From Bacteroidales bacterium (GTDB lineage: Bacteria > Bacteroidota > Bacteroidia > Bacteroidales > Dysgonomonadaceae): a DNA stretch of 10,578 nt. The DNA lies in contig DUUR01000326.1 in NCBI GenBank assembly GCA_012841425.1, positions 1 through 10,578 of the forward strand, given 5' to 3'. The position numbers were made by a program, and so were the translations under genes. The notes beneath the pieces were generated by a model that was not told the DNA's origin, did no database searches, and saw nothing but the letters and a program-made list of their open reading frames with translations. The number at the start of each line of letters is the position of its first letter. Positions within the stretch are counted from its first letter, which is position 1. Below are positions 1 to 7,750 of this stretch, piece after piece.

Positions 1-575
1 CTGATTCAATCTTTACCACAAGTTTATCACCACGACCAGCATCGAGTACTGTGTTAGAATACAGATCATTGTATATTCCAGAAGAGGAGTCTGTTGATAC
101 ATTTTATACAGAATGGGTAGATTACCTTAATCCTTTCCCTGCAACATTTTTATATGATCGAACTAATTGGACTATAGCTGGTTTTTCTGATGATAAACCA
201 AGTGATGGAGGGGGTGTAGGGACTTTGATTGATGGTGATTTAAGTACTTACTGGCACTCACAGTGGGGTCCAGACGTGCCACTGCCTCATTGGGCGATAA
301 TTGATATGGAGTCTCCAAAACAAATTGCGTCCATGGATATATATCGTCGGGCAGGTAGTGGAGATACAAAAACTGTTCAACTTTTCATAAGCAATAGTAG
401 TGATCCTAATTCCGATGATTGGCTTGCAATAGGAGAAGGAGTGTTTGTATCTGGTGATAAGATAACTATTGAGTCTATTTCTGATTTTGCAGGACGATAT
501 TTAAAGATCCTCTTGCCTGATAGTAATCGTCCGCCATTTACTGCGGTTGCAGAGATATATGTTTATGGAAAATAA
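1..575 (+). CDS. Discoidin (F5/8 type C)-domain protein, C-terminal part; 5' end outside window
   Basis: The reading frame is open from the window edge (first whole codon at position 3) to TAA at 573-575, so about 190 C-terminal residues are visible. A GTG at 51 is internal, not a start. The segment up to about residue 65 contains 'YRSLYIPEE' and 'DTFYTEW', which resembles the end of the DUF4998 domain of Bacteroidota outer-surface lipoproteins; this is recalled similarity. From about residue 70 to the end is a discoidin-like beta-sandwich: 'LIDGDLSTYWHS' (the usual 'DGdxxTxW' start), 'HWAIIDM', 'IASMDIYRR', 'VQLFISNSSD' and a closing 'GRYLKILLPD...AEIYVYGK'. Such domains usually bind glycans at the cell surface. 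Any signal peptide is off the window. The gene converges on the esterase gene and probably belongs to a neighbouring operon, perhaps a SusC/SusD-type locus. Domain call fairly sure; biological role unknown. Confidence 0.75.
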   Translation, partial: DSIFTTSLSPRPASSTVLEYRSLYIPEEESVDTFYTEWVDYLNPFPATFLYDRTNWTIAGFSDDKPSDGGGVGTLIDGDLSTYWHSQWGPDVPLPHWAIIDMESPKQIASMDIYRRAGSGDTKTVQLFISNSSDPNSDDWLAIGEGVFVSGDKITIESISDFAGRYLKILLPDSNRPPFTAVAEIYVYGK

Positions 576-618
576 TTGCAAGAAAGTTTAGAAGAGTATT
601 TTCTAAATAATATAACTT

Positions 619-678
619 TAATAAGGTAAATATTGGGTCGAGTAATCTAAGTGTTTTATCCCAATATTTACCTTATTA
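619..678. terminator. Perfect 19-bp inverted repeat between convergent genes, probable bidirectional terminator
   Basis: The arm TAATAAGGTAAATATTGGG at 619-637 is exactly repeated in inverse at 660-678, with a 22-base spacer (638-659). It sits 43 bases past the stop of the discoidin gene and 87 bases past the stop of the esterase gene, so its place suits a shared terminator. The stem is AT-rich apart from a GGG/CCC pair next to the loop, and neither side has a clean run of T, though the plus-strand side continues TTATTAAATTAAATT. The rest of the 576-765 gap shows no gene. A role in transcript end protection or protein binding is also possible. Confidence 0.6.
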
Positions 679-765
679 TTAAATTAAATTATATATAGCA
701 ACTATTTAAATTGAATAAACGAGTTTCTGAATATATAATAAAATCAGATTTATGTAATAATTTCC

Positions 766-2697
766 TTAATTATCCCACTGAAATGTTGGAAGCGGAAGAT
801 TGTTTTTACCCTTAAGGTTCGCGTTTGGAGGTGAATTTCGCCAAGCATATCTTACACTTACAGGGTGTTGAATATTACTGTTTGAAATATACAACTTGTT
901 ATCCTTTATAACAGCTTTTGCGTTGTGAAATCTTCTTCCATCTTCTGATATTTCTAAATCATAAACTTCTCCATTTTCATCACCAAATATATCGTCAGAA
1001 AAAGATAAAATTACCATATCATCAAGTATCTGGCCTTTGACAACTTTTGGAGTAGTTATAACATCCTGTATATATATATTCTTTCTGATTTCAAGTGATG
1101 CCCTTTCTGCCAGCTCCTTTTTTCTTAGTGGATGTATGTCATTCCATTCACCTAGTCCAAGTCCTACTACTAGTTGAGCATTATCATCATTAATTACCGC
1201 TCTACGTTGCGATTCGCGTAGTGTAACCCAACCACTTTCAGATGGTGAATATGATGGTGCCATAAAGTTGGGTAACTGGACAATAAAAAAGGGTAGAGTC
1301 TCATTTTTCCAAATTGATCTCCAATTATCCATCAAGTTTTCTAATAGTTGCTGATATTCTTTTGGCCTTGAAGTATTTGATTCTCCCTGATACCATAGTA
1401 CTCCAGAAATGGGATATTTTCGTAGAGGATAAAGCATAGCATTGTAACAAGCGGTAGGACTATTTTGCATTCCTATACCCTGAACATTTCGCAATGGTAA
1501 ATGAGCTCCATGTTTGAATTTCCATATTTCTGAAAGTTGAAGTTCTGATTTGTCTTCAAAAACTATTTTATATGGCTTATCTTTTACGAATTCTGCGTTA
1601 GAACCACCTATAAGTCGAATAGTAATAACATTAACACCTTCTTTTAAGAGTCCTTTTGGGATTTCATATTTTCTTGGTGGATATTGATAACCTGTGCTGC
1701 CAACTAAGATACCATTCACATATGTTGAATCGGCATCAACAAGACAACCAAGCCTTAGTAATGCTTCTTTACCAGCATAGTCTTTATCAATATTTATTTT
1801 TTGCCTAAACCAGTAAGAACCGTTGAAAGGACCAAATTCTGTTTGTGTCCATTCTCTATTATTATTTTGAGAAACCTCTCTCCAATCGTTATCATCTAAA
1901 TCTTCTGAATACCACTCCTCATGCACGCCTTTATCTAGCTTATATAATAAATTATTCCATTTACTATTTGCAATTTGAGCGGCTCTATTTATATTATTTA
2001 CATATTCATCATCCTTGACTAATAATAGTTCACTCTTATAATTAGGATAGCTTTTAATATACTCTTGTCCAATCCACGACTGTATGGGAGTGCCTCCCCA
2101 GCTACTTGCAATCACTCCTTGAGGGATTCCAGTTTTCTCATATAGGTCATAAGCAAGAAAATAAGAAAAAGCTGAAAAGTCAGATACGTTCTCTGGTGAC
2201 AATTCGCGCCAAACCGTTTCACCAATATCCTCAGATCTATCATGTATATTAGTGGTGTTGGGAACTTTTAATAACCTGATATTAGGTCTTCGTAAAGTGT
2301 CAGTTAAGACTTTATATAAATCCTCCACCCTATAGATAGGAAGATCTATATTTGATTGACCAGAGCATAACCAGACATCGCCAACTAAAACATTATTAAT
2401 AACTATATCATTGATGATAATAGAATAGGGGCCACCTTCTTGTGAAGGAGCTAGTTTAATAGACCAGTAACCATTTTGATCTGCTTCTGTGCTATAATTT
2501 TTGTCTTTAAATTGAATATTTATTTTTTCGTTCGGATCAGAATAACCCCATACAGGAATTTCGGTGTTTCTTTGTATAATCATATTGTCTGTAAACAGAT
2601 TTGGTAGTTTCACCTCGCCATATGCATCTGAAATAACAAATGTCGTTAACAGAATAAAAAGAATCCCAGTAAAATGTTTCCTGATTTTAAAACTCAT
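766..2697 (-). CDS. Secreted SGNH carbohydrate O-acetylesterase ('sialate O-acetylesterase' / CE20-like), probably acting on acetylated xylan fragments
   Basis: This 643-residue protein is exported: residues 1-27 are a signal peptide with basic start (KIRKH), hydrophobic core and likely cut after A-Y-G. I take the ATG at 2695-2697; a TTG six codons upstream would put extra residues before the signal peptide. A small beta domain (about 28-100) leads into the SGNH fold: 'GDVWLCSGQSN' gives nucleophile S115, 'ASSWGGT' (198-203) and 'WYQGESN' (435-441) form the oxyanion region, and 'NDIHP' gives D520 and H522. Residues about 260-385 interrupt the catalytic domain with a jelly-roll resembling the GH2 sugar-binding domain ('YWFRQKINI', 'DADSTYVNG', 'EGVNVITIRLIGG'). 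This interrupted layout is known from CE20 hemicellulose acetylesterases. Such proteins are commonly named sialate O-acetylesterase, but nothing here concerns sialic acid; the xylan neighbours suggest acetyl-xylo-oligosaccharides. Substrate is inference. It follows a hairpin after xylA and may be transcribed separately; no convincing promoter was seen at 2698-2750. Confidence 0.88.
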   Translation of the reverse strand: MSFKIRKHFTGILFILLTTFVISDAYGEVKLPNLFTDNMIIQRNTEIPVWGYSDPNEKINIQFKDKNYSTEADQNGYWSIKLAPSQEGGPYSIIINDIVINNVLVGDVWLCSGQSNIDLPIYRVEDLYKVLTDTLRRPNIRLLKVPNTTNIHDRSEDIGETVWRELSPENVSDFSAFSYFLAYDLYEKTGIPQGVIASSWGGTPIQSWIGQEYIKSYPNYKSELLLVKDDEYVNNINRAAQIANSKWNNLLYKLDKGVHEEWYSEDLDDNDWREVSQNNNREWTQTEFGPFNGSYWFRQKINIDKDYAGKEALLRLGCLVDADSTYVNGILVGSTGYQYPPRKYEIPKGLLKEGVNVITIRLIGGSNAEFVKDKPYKIVFEDKSELQLSEIWKFKHGAHLPLRNVQGIGMQNSPTACYNAMLYPLRKYPISGVLWYQGESNTSRPKEYQQLLENLMDNWRSIWKNETLPFFIVQLPNFMAPSYSPSESGWVTLRESQRRAVINDDNAQLVVGLGLGEWNDIHPLRKKELAERASLEIRKNIYIQDVITTPKVVKGQILDDMVILSFSDDIFGDENGEVYDLEISEDGRRFHNAKAVIKDNKLYISNSNIQHPVSVRYAWRNSPPNANLKGKNNLPLPTFQWDN

Positions 2698-2750
2698 GTA
2701 TTTAATATTTTTCAATTTAGCTGAGTTTACTATGTTTGTTTATTTAAAAG

Positions 2751-2785
2751 AGTAGGTCAATCCTTTTAATATAGATTGACCTACT
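2751..2785 (-). terminator. Rho-independent-like terminator after xylA
   Basis: A perfect 12-bp inverted repeat, AGTAGGTCAATC at 2751-2762 and its complement at 2774-2785, encloses an 11-base loop. Read on the minus strand it begins 11 bases after the xylA stop and is followed by CTTTTAAATA, a short T-run. It lies between xylA and the esterase gene, so it probably ends or attenuates the xylA transcript. The T-run is weak, so read-through to the esterase is possible. Confidence 0.65.
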
Positions 2786-2796
2786 AAATTAATTGA

Positions 2797-4128
2797 CTAG
2801 ATATACATATTAATTATTGCTTCATAAAGCTCTTGTTTTCCGCTTATCATTTCAGGTTCTTTGCCTAAAGCAAAAGCGTATTCACGTAAATCCTCTAAAG
2901 AAAGCTCTCCATCCTCAAAAGATTTACCTTTTCCTTCGTCAAAAGAAGCATATCTTTCTTTCCTCATTTTCAGATAAGGTGATTTTTCTAAGATAGAAGC
3001 GGCAGATTCTAAAGCACGAGCAAATGCATCCATACCAGCAACATGTGCAATAAATATGTCCTCAAGATCAGTTGAGTTTCTACGTGTTTTAGCATCAAAG
3101 TTTGTGCCACCTCCTTGTAAACCACCACCTTCAAGTATTACTAGCATTGCTTGAGTTAGTTCATAAAGGTCGATAGGGAATTGGTCTGTATCCCAACCAT
3201 TCTGATAGTCACCTCTATTTGCATCTATTGACCCTAAGAGCCCTGCATCAACAGCACACTGAAGATCATGCTCAAAGGTGTGGCCAGCAAGAGTAGCATG
3301 GTTTACTTCGATATTAAGTTTGAAATCTTTATCCAGACCATGAGCACGTAAAAAACCAATTACTGTTTCTGAATCATAGTCATACTGATGTTTAGTTGGT
3401 TCCATAGGCTTTGGCTCAATGAAAAAAGTACCTTTAAAACCTTTAGATCTTGCATAATCTCTTGCTTTTTTAAGCATCATAGCTAGATGTTCTTTTTCCC
3501 TTTTCATATCTGTATTGAGCAGTGTCATGTATCCTTCACGACCACCCCAAAACACATAGTTTTCACCACCTAGTTCAATCGTAGCATCTATAGCATTTTT
3601 AATTTGAGTGCCAGCATAAGCAACACTATCAAAGTTAGGGTTAGTTGCAGCACCATTCATATAACGCTTGTTATTGAATACATTTGCAGTACCCCAAAGT
3701 AGCTTAATACCAGTATCAGCCATCTTTTGTTTGATATATCCTACTATTTCTTTCAGATTTGCTTCATACTCTTCTAGTGAGTCTGCTGGATCTACTAAAT
3801 CTACATCATGAAAACAGAAATACTCAATTCCCACTTTTTTCATAAACTCAAAACCAGCGTCTACTTTCTTTTTAGCTCTTTCGATAACCCCATTACCATT
3901 GTTCCATTCAAAATCTTTAGTTTCTTCACCAAATGGATCACTAGATTCGGCACAGAGTGTATGCCAGTAAGCCATAGAGAATTTTAACCAATCTTTCATT
4001 TTGCGACCATACACAACTTTTTCTGGTTCATAATAGCGGAATGCTAATGGGTTAGTACTCTCTTTTCCTTCAAATTTTATTTCGCCAATTCCTGGAAAAT
4101 ACTCTTTTTGATTGTCGTTTGATTTCAT
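2797..4128 (-). CDS. xylA: Xylose isomerase, class II
   Basis: Converts D-xylose to D-xylulose in the cytoplasm (EC 5.3.1.5), the first step after xylan has been cut to xylose. The 443 residues match the long class II form (about 440), and the N-terminal part '[14 protein letters not shown]' is typical of it. The active-site base region is 'FCFHDVDL' with H107 and D110. Metal ligands are visible as E238 with K240 in 'FIEPKP', E274 and H277 in '[12 protein letters not shown]', D302 in 'GSIDANRGD', D313 and D315 in 'GWDTDQFP', and D345 in 'GGTNFDAK'. Their spacing equals that of the well-studied Piromyces enzyme as I remember it. No residue is missing, so it should be active. The ATG follows an A-rich leader typical of Bacteroidota. 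The gene lies 51 bases after xylB and is the last one before a hairpin terminator. Confidence 0.97.
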   Translation of the reverse strand: MKSNDNQKEYFPGIGEIKFEGKESTNPLAFRYYEPEKVVYGRKMKDWLKFSMAYWHTLCAESSDPFGEETKDFEWNNGNGVIERAKKKVDAGFEFMKKVGIEYFCFHDVDLVDPADSLEEYEANLKEIVGYIKQKMADTGIKLLWGTANVFNNKRYMNGAATNPNFDSVAYAGTQIKNAIDATIELGGENYVFWGGREGYMTLLNTDMKREKEHLAMMLKKARDYARSKGFKGTFFIEPKPMEPTKHQYDYDSETVIGFLRAHGLDKDFKLNIEVNHATLAGHTFEHDLQCAVDAGLLGSIDANRGDYQNGWDTDQFPIDLYELTQAMLVILEGGGLQGGGTNFDAKTRRNSTDLEDIFIAHVAGMDAFARALESAASILEKSPYLKMRKERYASFDEGKGKSFEDGELSLEDLREYAFALGKEPEMISGKQELYEAIINMYI

Positions 4129-4179
4129 ATTTGTTTTTTTATATTAAATTGTTTTTATGATAATATTGATGTGTTCTAT

Positions 4180-5652
4180 CTATAAGAATGATTTCCACAG
4201 CTCATAGGCTTCACTATACTGTGAGCTCATTTTATGATTAGGTTCAATTGTTTCTATTCTTTTTAATGTTGAAAAAGCCTCGTTACTTGATGCATACAGA
4301 CCAACTCCTATACCAGCTGCCTTAGCAGCACCTGCAGCGCCATCTGTATCAAACAGCTCAATAACTGCATTGCTGGTTGATGCTAAAGCTTCACGAAATA
4401 GGGGACTCAGAAACATATTAGCATTGCCAGCCTTTATGACATTTATATCCATTCCAATGCTTTTCATTATTTCCATGCCATATTGAAATGAAAAAACTAT
4501 CCCTTCTTGTACTGCACGAAGTAGATCAGACCTATTATGAATATTAAAGTTTATGCCTCTGAAAGAGCAGTCTACATTATTATTCTCTAAAATTCGTTCG
4601 GCTCCATTGCCGAATGGTATTACAGAAATTCCCTTTGATCCAACTGGAGACTGTGCCGCCAATTGATTCATATCGCTATAGCTCATATCTGAAGACATCA
4701 TATTTCTTTTAATCCATGAGTTAAGAATACCAGTACCATTAATACATAACAAAACTCCTAGTCTGGTTTGATTAGGTTTATGATTCACATGTGCGAAAAT
4801 GTTTACTCTAGAGAGAGGGTCGTATTTCACCTCGTCTAACACACCATATACAACGCCTGAAGTTCCAGCAGTTGAAGCAATTTCTCCTGGGTTAAATACA
4901 TTTAGCGAAACAGCATTATTAGGTTGATCCCCTGCGCGATAACTAACGGGTGTTCCTGGCCTTAAACCAAGTTCTTTTGCTACTTCAGAAGTAACTTCAC
5001 CTTGAATGCCGAATACAGGTGCAATCTTTGGTAAAATGTTTTCGTTAAATCCAAAATAATTGAGAATATCACTTGATACTTTATTTTCCTTGAAATCCCA
5101 AAATATACCCTCCGATAATCCCTCAACTGTAATTGATATTTCGTCCGTTAACTTCATTGCAATATAATCGCCAGGTAACATTATTTTATCAATTTCCGCA
5201 TAAAGTTCAGGTTCATTTTCTTTAACCCAAGCAAGTTTAGATGCAGTGAAATTTCCTGGCGAATTCAGCAAATGGGATAGTACTTTTTCCTCACCAATTG
5301 TGTTAAATGCTTTATCACCATAAGGAACAGCTCTACTGTCACACCAGATGATTGAAGGACGCAGTACTTTTTTGTTTTTATCTACCATTACTAACCCATG
5401 CATCTGCCATGAGATGCCTATCGCTTGAATATCTTGAGGGTCAATGTTTGACATCCTTAGTACCGACTCATTAGCGAGCTTTAAATTAGACCACCACATT
5501 TCAGGGTCTTGCTCTGCCCATCCTGCTTTTTCTGCGTGCATAGGCATCTCAACTTTAGGAGAAAAATCCGATGCAATTATTCTTCCGGTATTCACTTCAA
5601 CAAGAGCTGCTTTTACAGATGAACTGCCAATATCATAACCTAATAAGTACAT
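4180..5652 (-). CDS. xylB: Xylulokinase (FGGY family)
   Basis: Phosphorylates D-xylulose with ATP to D-xylulose 5-phosphate (EC 2.7.1.17), feeding the pentose phosphate pathway. The 490 residues are normal length. The N-terminal FGGY domain begins with the phosphate-binding 'GYDIGSSSVKAAL' (D7) and contains 'WAEQDPEMWW', the sugar-binding 'WQMHG' (M84, H85, equivalent to M77-H78 of E. coli XylB) and 'IIWCDSRA'. The catalytic aspartate is D242 in 'YRAGDQ', followed by the turn 'STAGTSGVVYG' (260-270). The C-terminal domain has 'KAGNANMFLSPLFREALA' and the 'DGAAGAAKAAGIG' segment (437-449). FGGY kinases differ in substrate and are hard to tell apart by sequence alone; direct linkage to xylA, 51 bases downstream, makes xylulose by far the most likely. 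It starts 46 bases after the SDR gene, with no hairpin between. Confidence 0.95.
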   Translation of the reverse strand: MYLLGYDIGSSSVKAALVEVNTGRIIASDFSPKVEMPMHAEKAGWAEQDPEMWWSNLKLANESVLRMSNIDPQDIQAIGISWQMHGLVMVDKNKKVLRPSIIWCDSRAVPYGDKAFNTIGEEKVLSHLLNSPGNFTASKLAWVKENEPELYAEIDKIMLPGDYIAMKLTDEISITVEGLSEGIFWDFKENKVSSDILNYFGFNENILPKIAPVFGIQGEVTSEVAKELGLRPGTPVSYRAGDQPNNAVSLNVFNPGEIASTAGTSGVVYGVLDEVKYDPLSRVNIFAHVNHKPNQTRLGVLLCINGTGILNSWIKRNMMSSDMSYSDMNQLAAQSPVGSKGISVIPFGNGAERILENNNVDCSFRGINFNIHNRSDLLRAVQEGIVFSFQYGMEIMKSIGMDINVIKAGNANMFLSPLFREALASTSNAVIELFDTDGAAGAAKAAGIGVGLYASSNEAFSTLKRIETIEPNHKMSSQYSEAYELWKSFL

Positions 5653-5698
5653 ATTATTCTTTGAAATTAATTGTTTCTTTTAAATTAAATTGAAAACT

Positions 5699-6511
5699 CT
5701 ACATTGCAAACCCATTAAATCCACCATCCACTGTAATTGTGGTGGCTGTTACGAATGAAGAAGCATCACTTATTAAATAGTGTATCGTACCACAAAGTTC
5801 CTCTGGATTGCCCATCCGTTTAAATGGAGTTTGACGTATAACATCATTACCTCTTTGTGTATAAGACCCATCGCTGTTTGTAAGTAGATCACGATTTTGT
5901 TCAGTGAGAAAAAAGCCGGGTGCAATAGCGTTTACTCTTATCCCCTCTCCAAATTTAGTTGCTACTTCATTAGCAAGAAACTGAGTGAAGTTTGATATTC
6001 CTGCTTTTGCTGCGGCATAGCCACACACTCTCGTCATGGGCCTGAACGCTGCCATAGAAGAGAAATTTACTATGTTTCCCTTCTTCTGTTCAACCATTGG
6101 CTTAAGGAATATTTGAGTTGGAAGAACACTACCTGTTAGATTTAGACGTACGACTTTATCAAACTGATCTAAATTAAGATCAAAAAATGTTTCCTGAGGC
6201 GTTATATTCGCACCTGCCATATTACCTCCAGCAGCATTAAGAAGTACATCTACTCTTCCATATTTTTTTAATATGTCATCTCTGTTTTTTTCTAGAACTG
6301 AAGAGTCTAACACATTAGTTTTTAAAAATATTGCTTCTTTACCATTCTTCGCAATCTCTTCTACAACTTTTTCACCTTTCTCTTCCCGACGCCCTAAAAT
6401 AGCTATTTTAGCACCCTGATTTGCAAGATAGGTTGATATTACGCTGCCTAGTACTCCGGTACCCCCCGTTATTACAATAACCCTATCTTTAATATCAAAT
6501 AAATCCTTCAT
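5699..6511 (-). CDS. uxuB: SDR-family D-mannonate oxidoreductase (fructuronate reductase), functional replacement of UxuB
   Basis: A 270-residue classical short-chain dehydrogenase/reductase. Visible are the nucleotide-binding 'TGGTGVLG' (15-22), 'NAAGG' (92-96), the structural N124, and the catalytic S152, Y165 and K169 ('YAAAK'), ending with 'TVDGGFNGF'. R41-R42 follow the second strand. Being 19 bases behind uxuA, it most likely reduces D-fructuronate to D-mannonate with NAD(P)H (EC 1.1.1.57), the substrate of UxuA. The E. coli UxuB is a much longer, unrelated polyol dehydrogenase; SDR enzymes with this role are known next to uxuA, as in Bacillus subtilis. The 'NAAGGN' stretch with the long loop after it is like that group. 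The symbol is by role, not by homology to E. coli UxuB. A related SDR activity such as 2-keto-3-deoxygluconate dehydrogenase cannot be ruled out from sequence. Confidence 0.85.
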   Translation of the reverse strand: MKDLFDIKDRVIVITGGTGVLGSVISTYLANQGAKIAILGRREEKGEKVVEEIAKNGKEAIFLKTNVLDSSVLEKNRDDILKKYGRVDVLLNAAGGNMAGANITPQETFFDLNLDQFDKVVRLNLTGSVLPTQIFLKPMVEQKKGNIVNFSSMAAFRPMTRVCGYAAAKAGISNFTQFLANEVATKFGEGIRVNAIAPGFFLTEQNRDLLTNSDGSYTQRGNDVIRQTPFKRMGNPEELCGTIHYLISDASSFVTATTITVDGGFNGFAM

Positions 6512-6530
6512 ATTTCTTATATTTTCAATG

Positions 6531-7706
6531 TCATATATTGTCTAGCTCATTTCTAACTACTGCCATCATACCTTCAACCTGCCCCAATGCAAGCATTCTT
6601 CCATAAAAAGAGTATCCAGGATTATGATTTTTATTAATATCATCCAACATTAATTTACCGTGATCAACTCTCATAGGTATAAAACGATTCTGTTTCTCCA
6701 AAATTCTTATCACCTCAATTATATTTCCTCTACCTCCTAAGTGCGATGCCTCTATAAAATTGCCATTAGGAAGAATCTCAGTACTTCTTAAATGAGCAAA
6801 ATATATGTTTTTGGCAAACCTACGTGCAAGGTTTGGTAAATTGTTGTGTTCACCTGCACTTAAAGACCCTGTACATAGAGTCAACCCATTACTTTTGCTA
6901 TCTATCATTTTAAGAATTAGTTCAATGTCTTCCTCATTTGATACAATTCGTGGTAAACCAAATACAGCAAAAGGTGGATCATCAGGATGCACCGCAAGCT
7001 TTACCCCATAGTTTTCTGCAGTGGGTATTACTTTATTTAGGAAATAACACATGTTCTGGCGGAGACCATTTTTGTCTATACCATTATACTTAGCTATAAG
7101 TTTTTTGAATTCCTCAACAGGGTCTACATTGTCATTTGAAATTTTCCTATGTATAAAGTTTTGGGTCCTAATAATTATCGTATCAATCAATGAGTCAGCT
7201 TCTTCTTTGGTAATCACTTTTTGTAGCTGATTTACTTTCTCTATCTCTTCATCAGTATAATCCTTCTCAGCTCCCTCTCTGTTAAGAATATAACAGTCGA
7301 AATAAGCATACCGAATTTTATCAAAATATAGAGTATAGGTTCCGTCTGGTAATTTCCATTCAAGATCCGTTCTAACCCAGTCTATTGCTGGCATAAAGTT
7401 ATAGCAAATAGTTTTTATACCTGCTTTGCCCAAGTTGGCGATACTAATATTATAATTTTCAATTAGCTGGTCTCTTGATTTATCCCCATACTTAATCTCT
7501 TCAGGTACAGGTAAACTTTCTACAACCGACCATTGTAAACCATTTCTCTCAATATGATTTTTTAATTCTATTATAGCCTCATATGTCCAAATTTCACCTG
7601 GAGGGATTTCGTAAAGAGCAGTAACTATCCCCTCTACACCTATTTGGCGAATCATATCAAGTGTAATACTGTCATTTTTACCGAACCATCTCCAGGTTTT
7701 TTCCAT
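6531..7706 (-). CDS. uxuA: D-mannonate dehydratase
   Basis: Removes water from D-mannonate to give 2-keto-3-deoxy-D-gluconate (EC 4.2.1.8), part of cytoplasmic glucuronate breakdown. The 391 residues match the family (E. coli UxuA about 394). The start 'MEKTWRWFGKNDSITLDMIRQ' is the usual family N-terminus, with 'WTYEAI' and 'WSVVESLPV' after it. Expected metal and catalytic residues are visible: H240 in 'AVHPDDPP', C278 in 'LCTGS', H305 in 'FAHLR', and D348-H349 in 'MRVDHGK'. 'SLSAGEHNN' and 'HLGGRGN' are also family hallmarks. The fold is a xylose-isomerase-like TIM barrel. It begins 44 bases after the alpha-glucuronidase gene, whose product supplies glucuronate, and ends 19 bases before the SDR gene. 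UxaC, which must make fructuronate first, is not in the window. Confidence 0.96.
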   Translation of the reverse strand: MEKTWRWFGKNDSITLDMIRQIGVEGIVTALYEIPPGEIWTYEAIIELKNHIERNGLQWSVVESLPVPEEIKYGDKSRDQLIENYNISIANLGKAGIKTICYNFMPAIDWVRTDLEWKLPDGTYTLYFDKIRYAYFDCYILNREGAEKDYTDEEIEKVNQLQKVITKEEADSLIDTIIIRTQNFIHRKISNDNVDPVEEFKKLIAKYNGIDKNGLRQNMCYFLNKVIPTAENYGVKLAVHPDDPPFAVFGLPRIVSNEEDIELILKMIDSKSNGLTLCTGSLSAGEHNNLPNLARRFAKNIYFAHLRSTEILPNGNFIEASHLGGRGNIIEVIRILEKQNRFIPMRVDHGKLMLDDINKNHNPGYSFYGRMLALGQVEGMMAVVRNELDNI

Positions 7707-7750
7707 ATATCTTTTATAATAATAATTATTTTCGTTCTATTATTACGATA

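Noticed and set aside
51..53. GTG as start of the discoidin-domain gene
   Set aside because: The same frame is open to the window edge, and a discoidin protein of this type needs an upstream signal and N-terminal domain.
172..369. Open frame of 65 codons on the minus strand
   Set aside because: Lies wholly inside the discoidin-domain gene on the other strand and shows no recognisable protein features.
2698..2715. TTG start giving the esterase six extra N-terminal residues
   Set aside because: The ATG at 2695-2697 leads straight into a normal signal peptide, and TTG starts are rare in Bacteroidota.
2731..2738. TATGTTTG, a match to the Bacteroidota -7 motif TAnnTTTG on the plus strand
   Set aside because: It points antisense into the xylA terminator and xylA itself, with no gene to drive; a chance match in AT-rich DNA is likely.
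2564..2755. Open frame of 63 codons on the plus strand
   Set aside because: Antisense to the start of the esterase gene; its hydrophobic look comes from the complement of the signal-peptide coding region.
5444..5638. Open frame of 64 codons on the plus strand
   Set aside because: Antisense to the xylB N-terminal region, which is clearly coding.
6805..7011. Open frame of 68 codons on the plus strand
   Set aside because: Antisense to the conserved metal-site part of uxuA.
7707..7750. AT-only inverted repeat (TAATAATA ... TATTATTA) between GH67 and uxuA
   Set aside because: Low-complexity AT sequence gives such pairs by chance; the stem would be weak and lies inside an evident operon.
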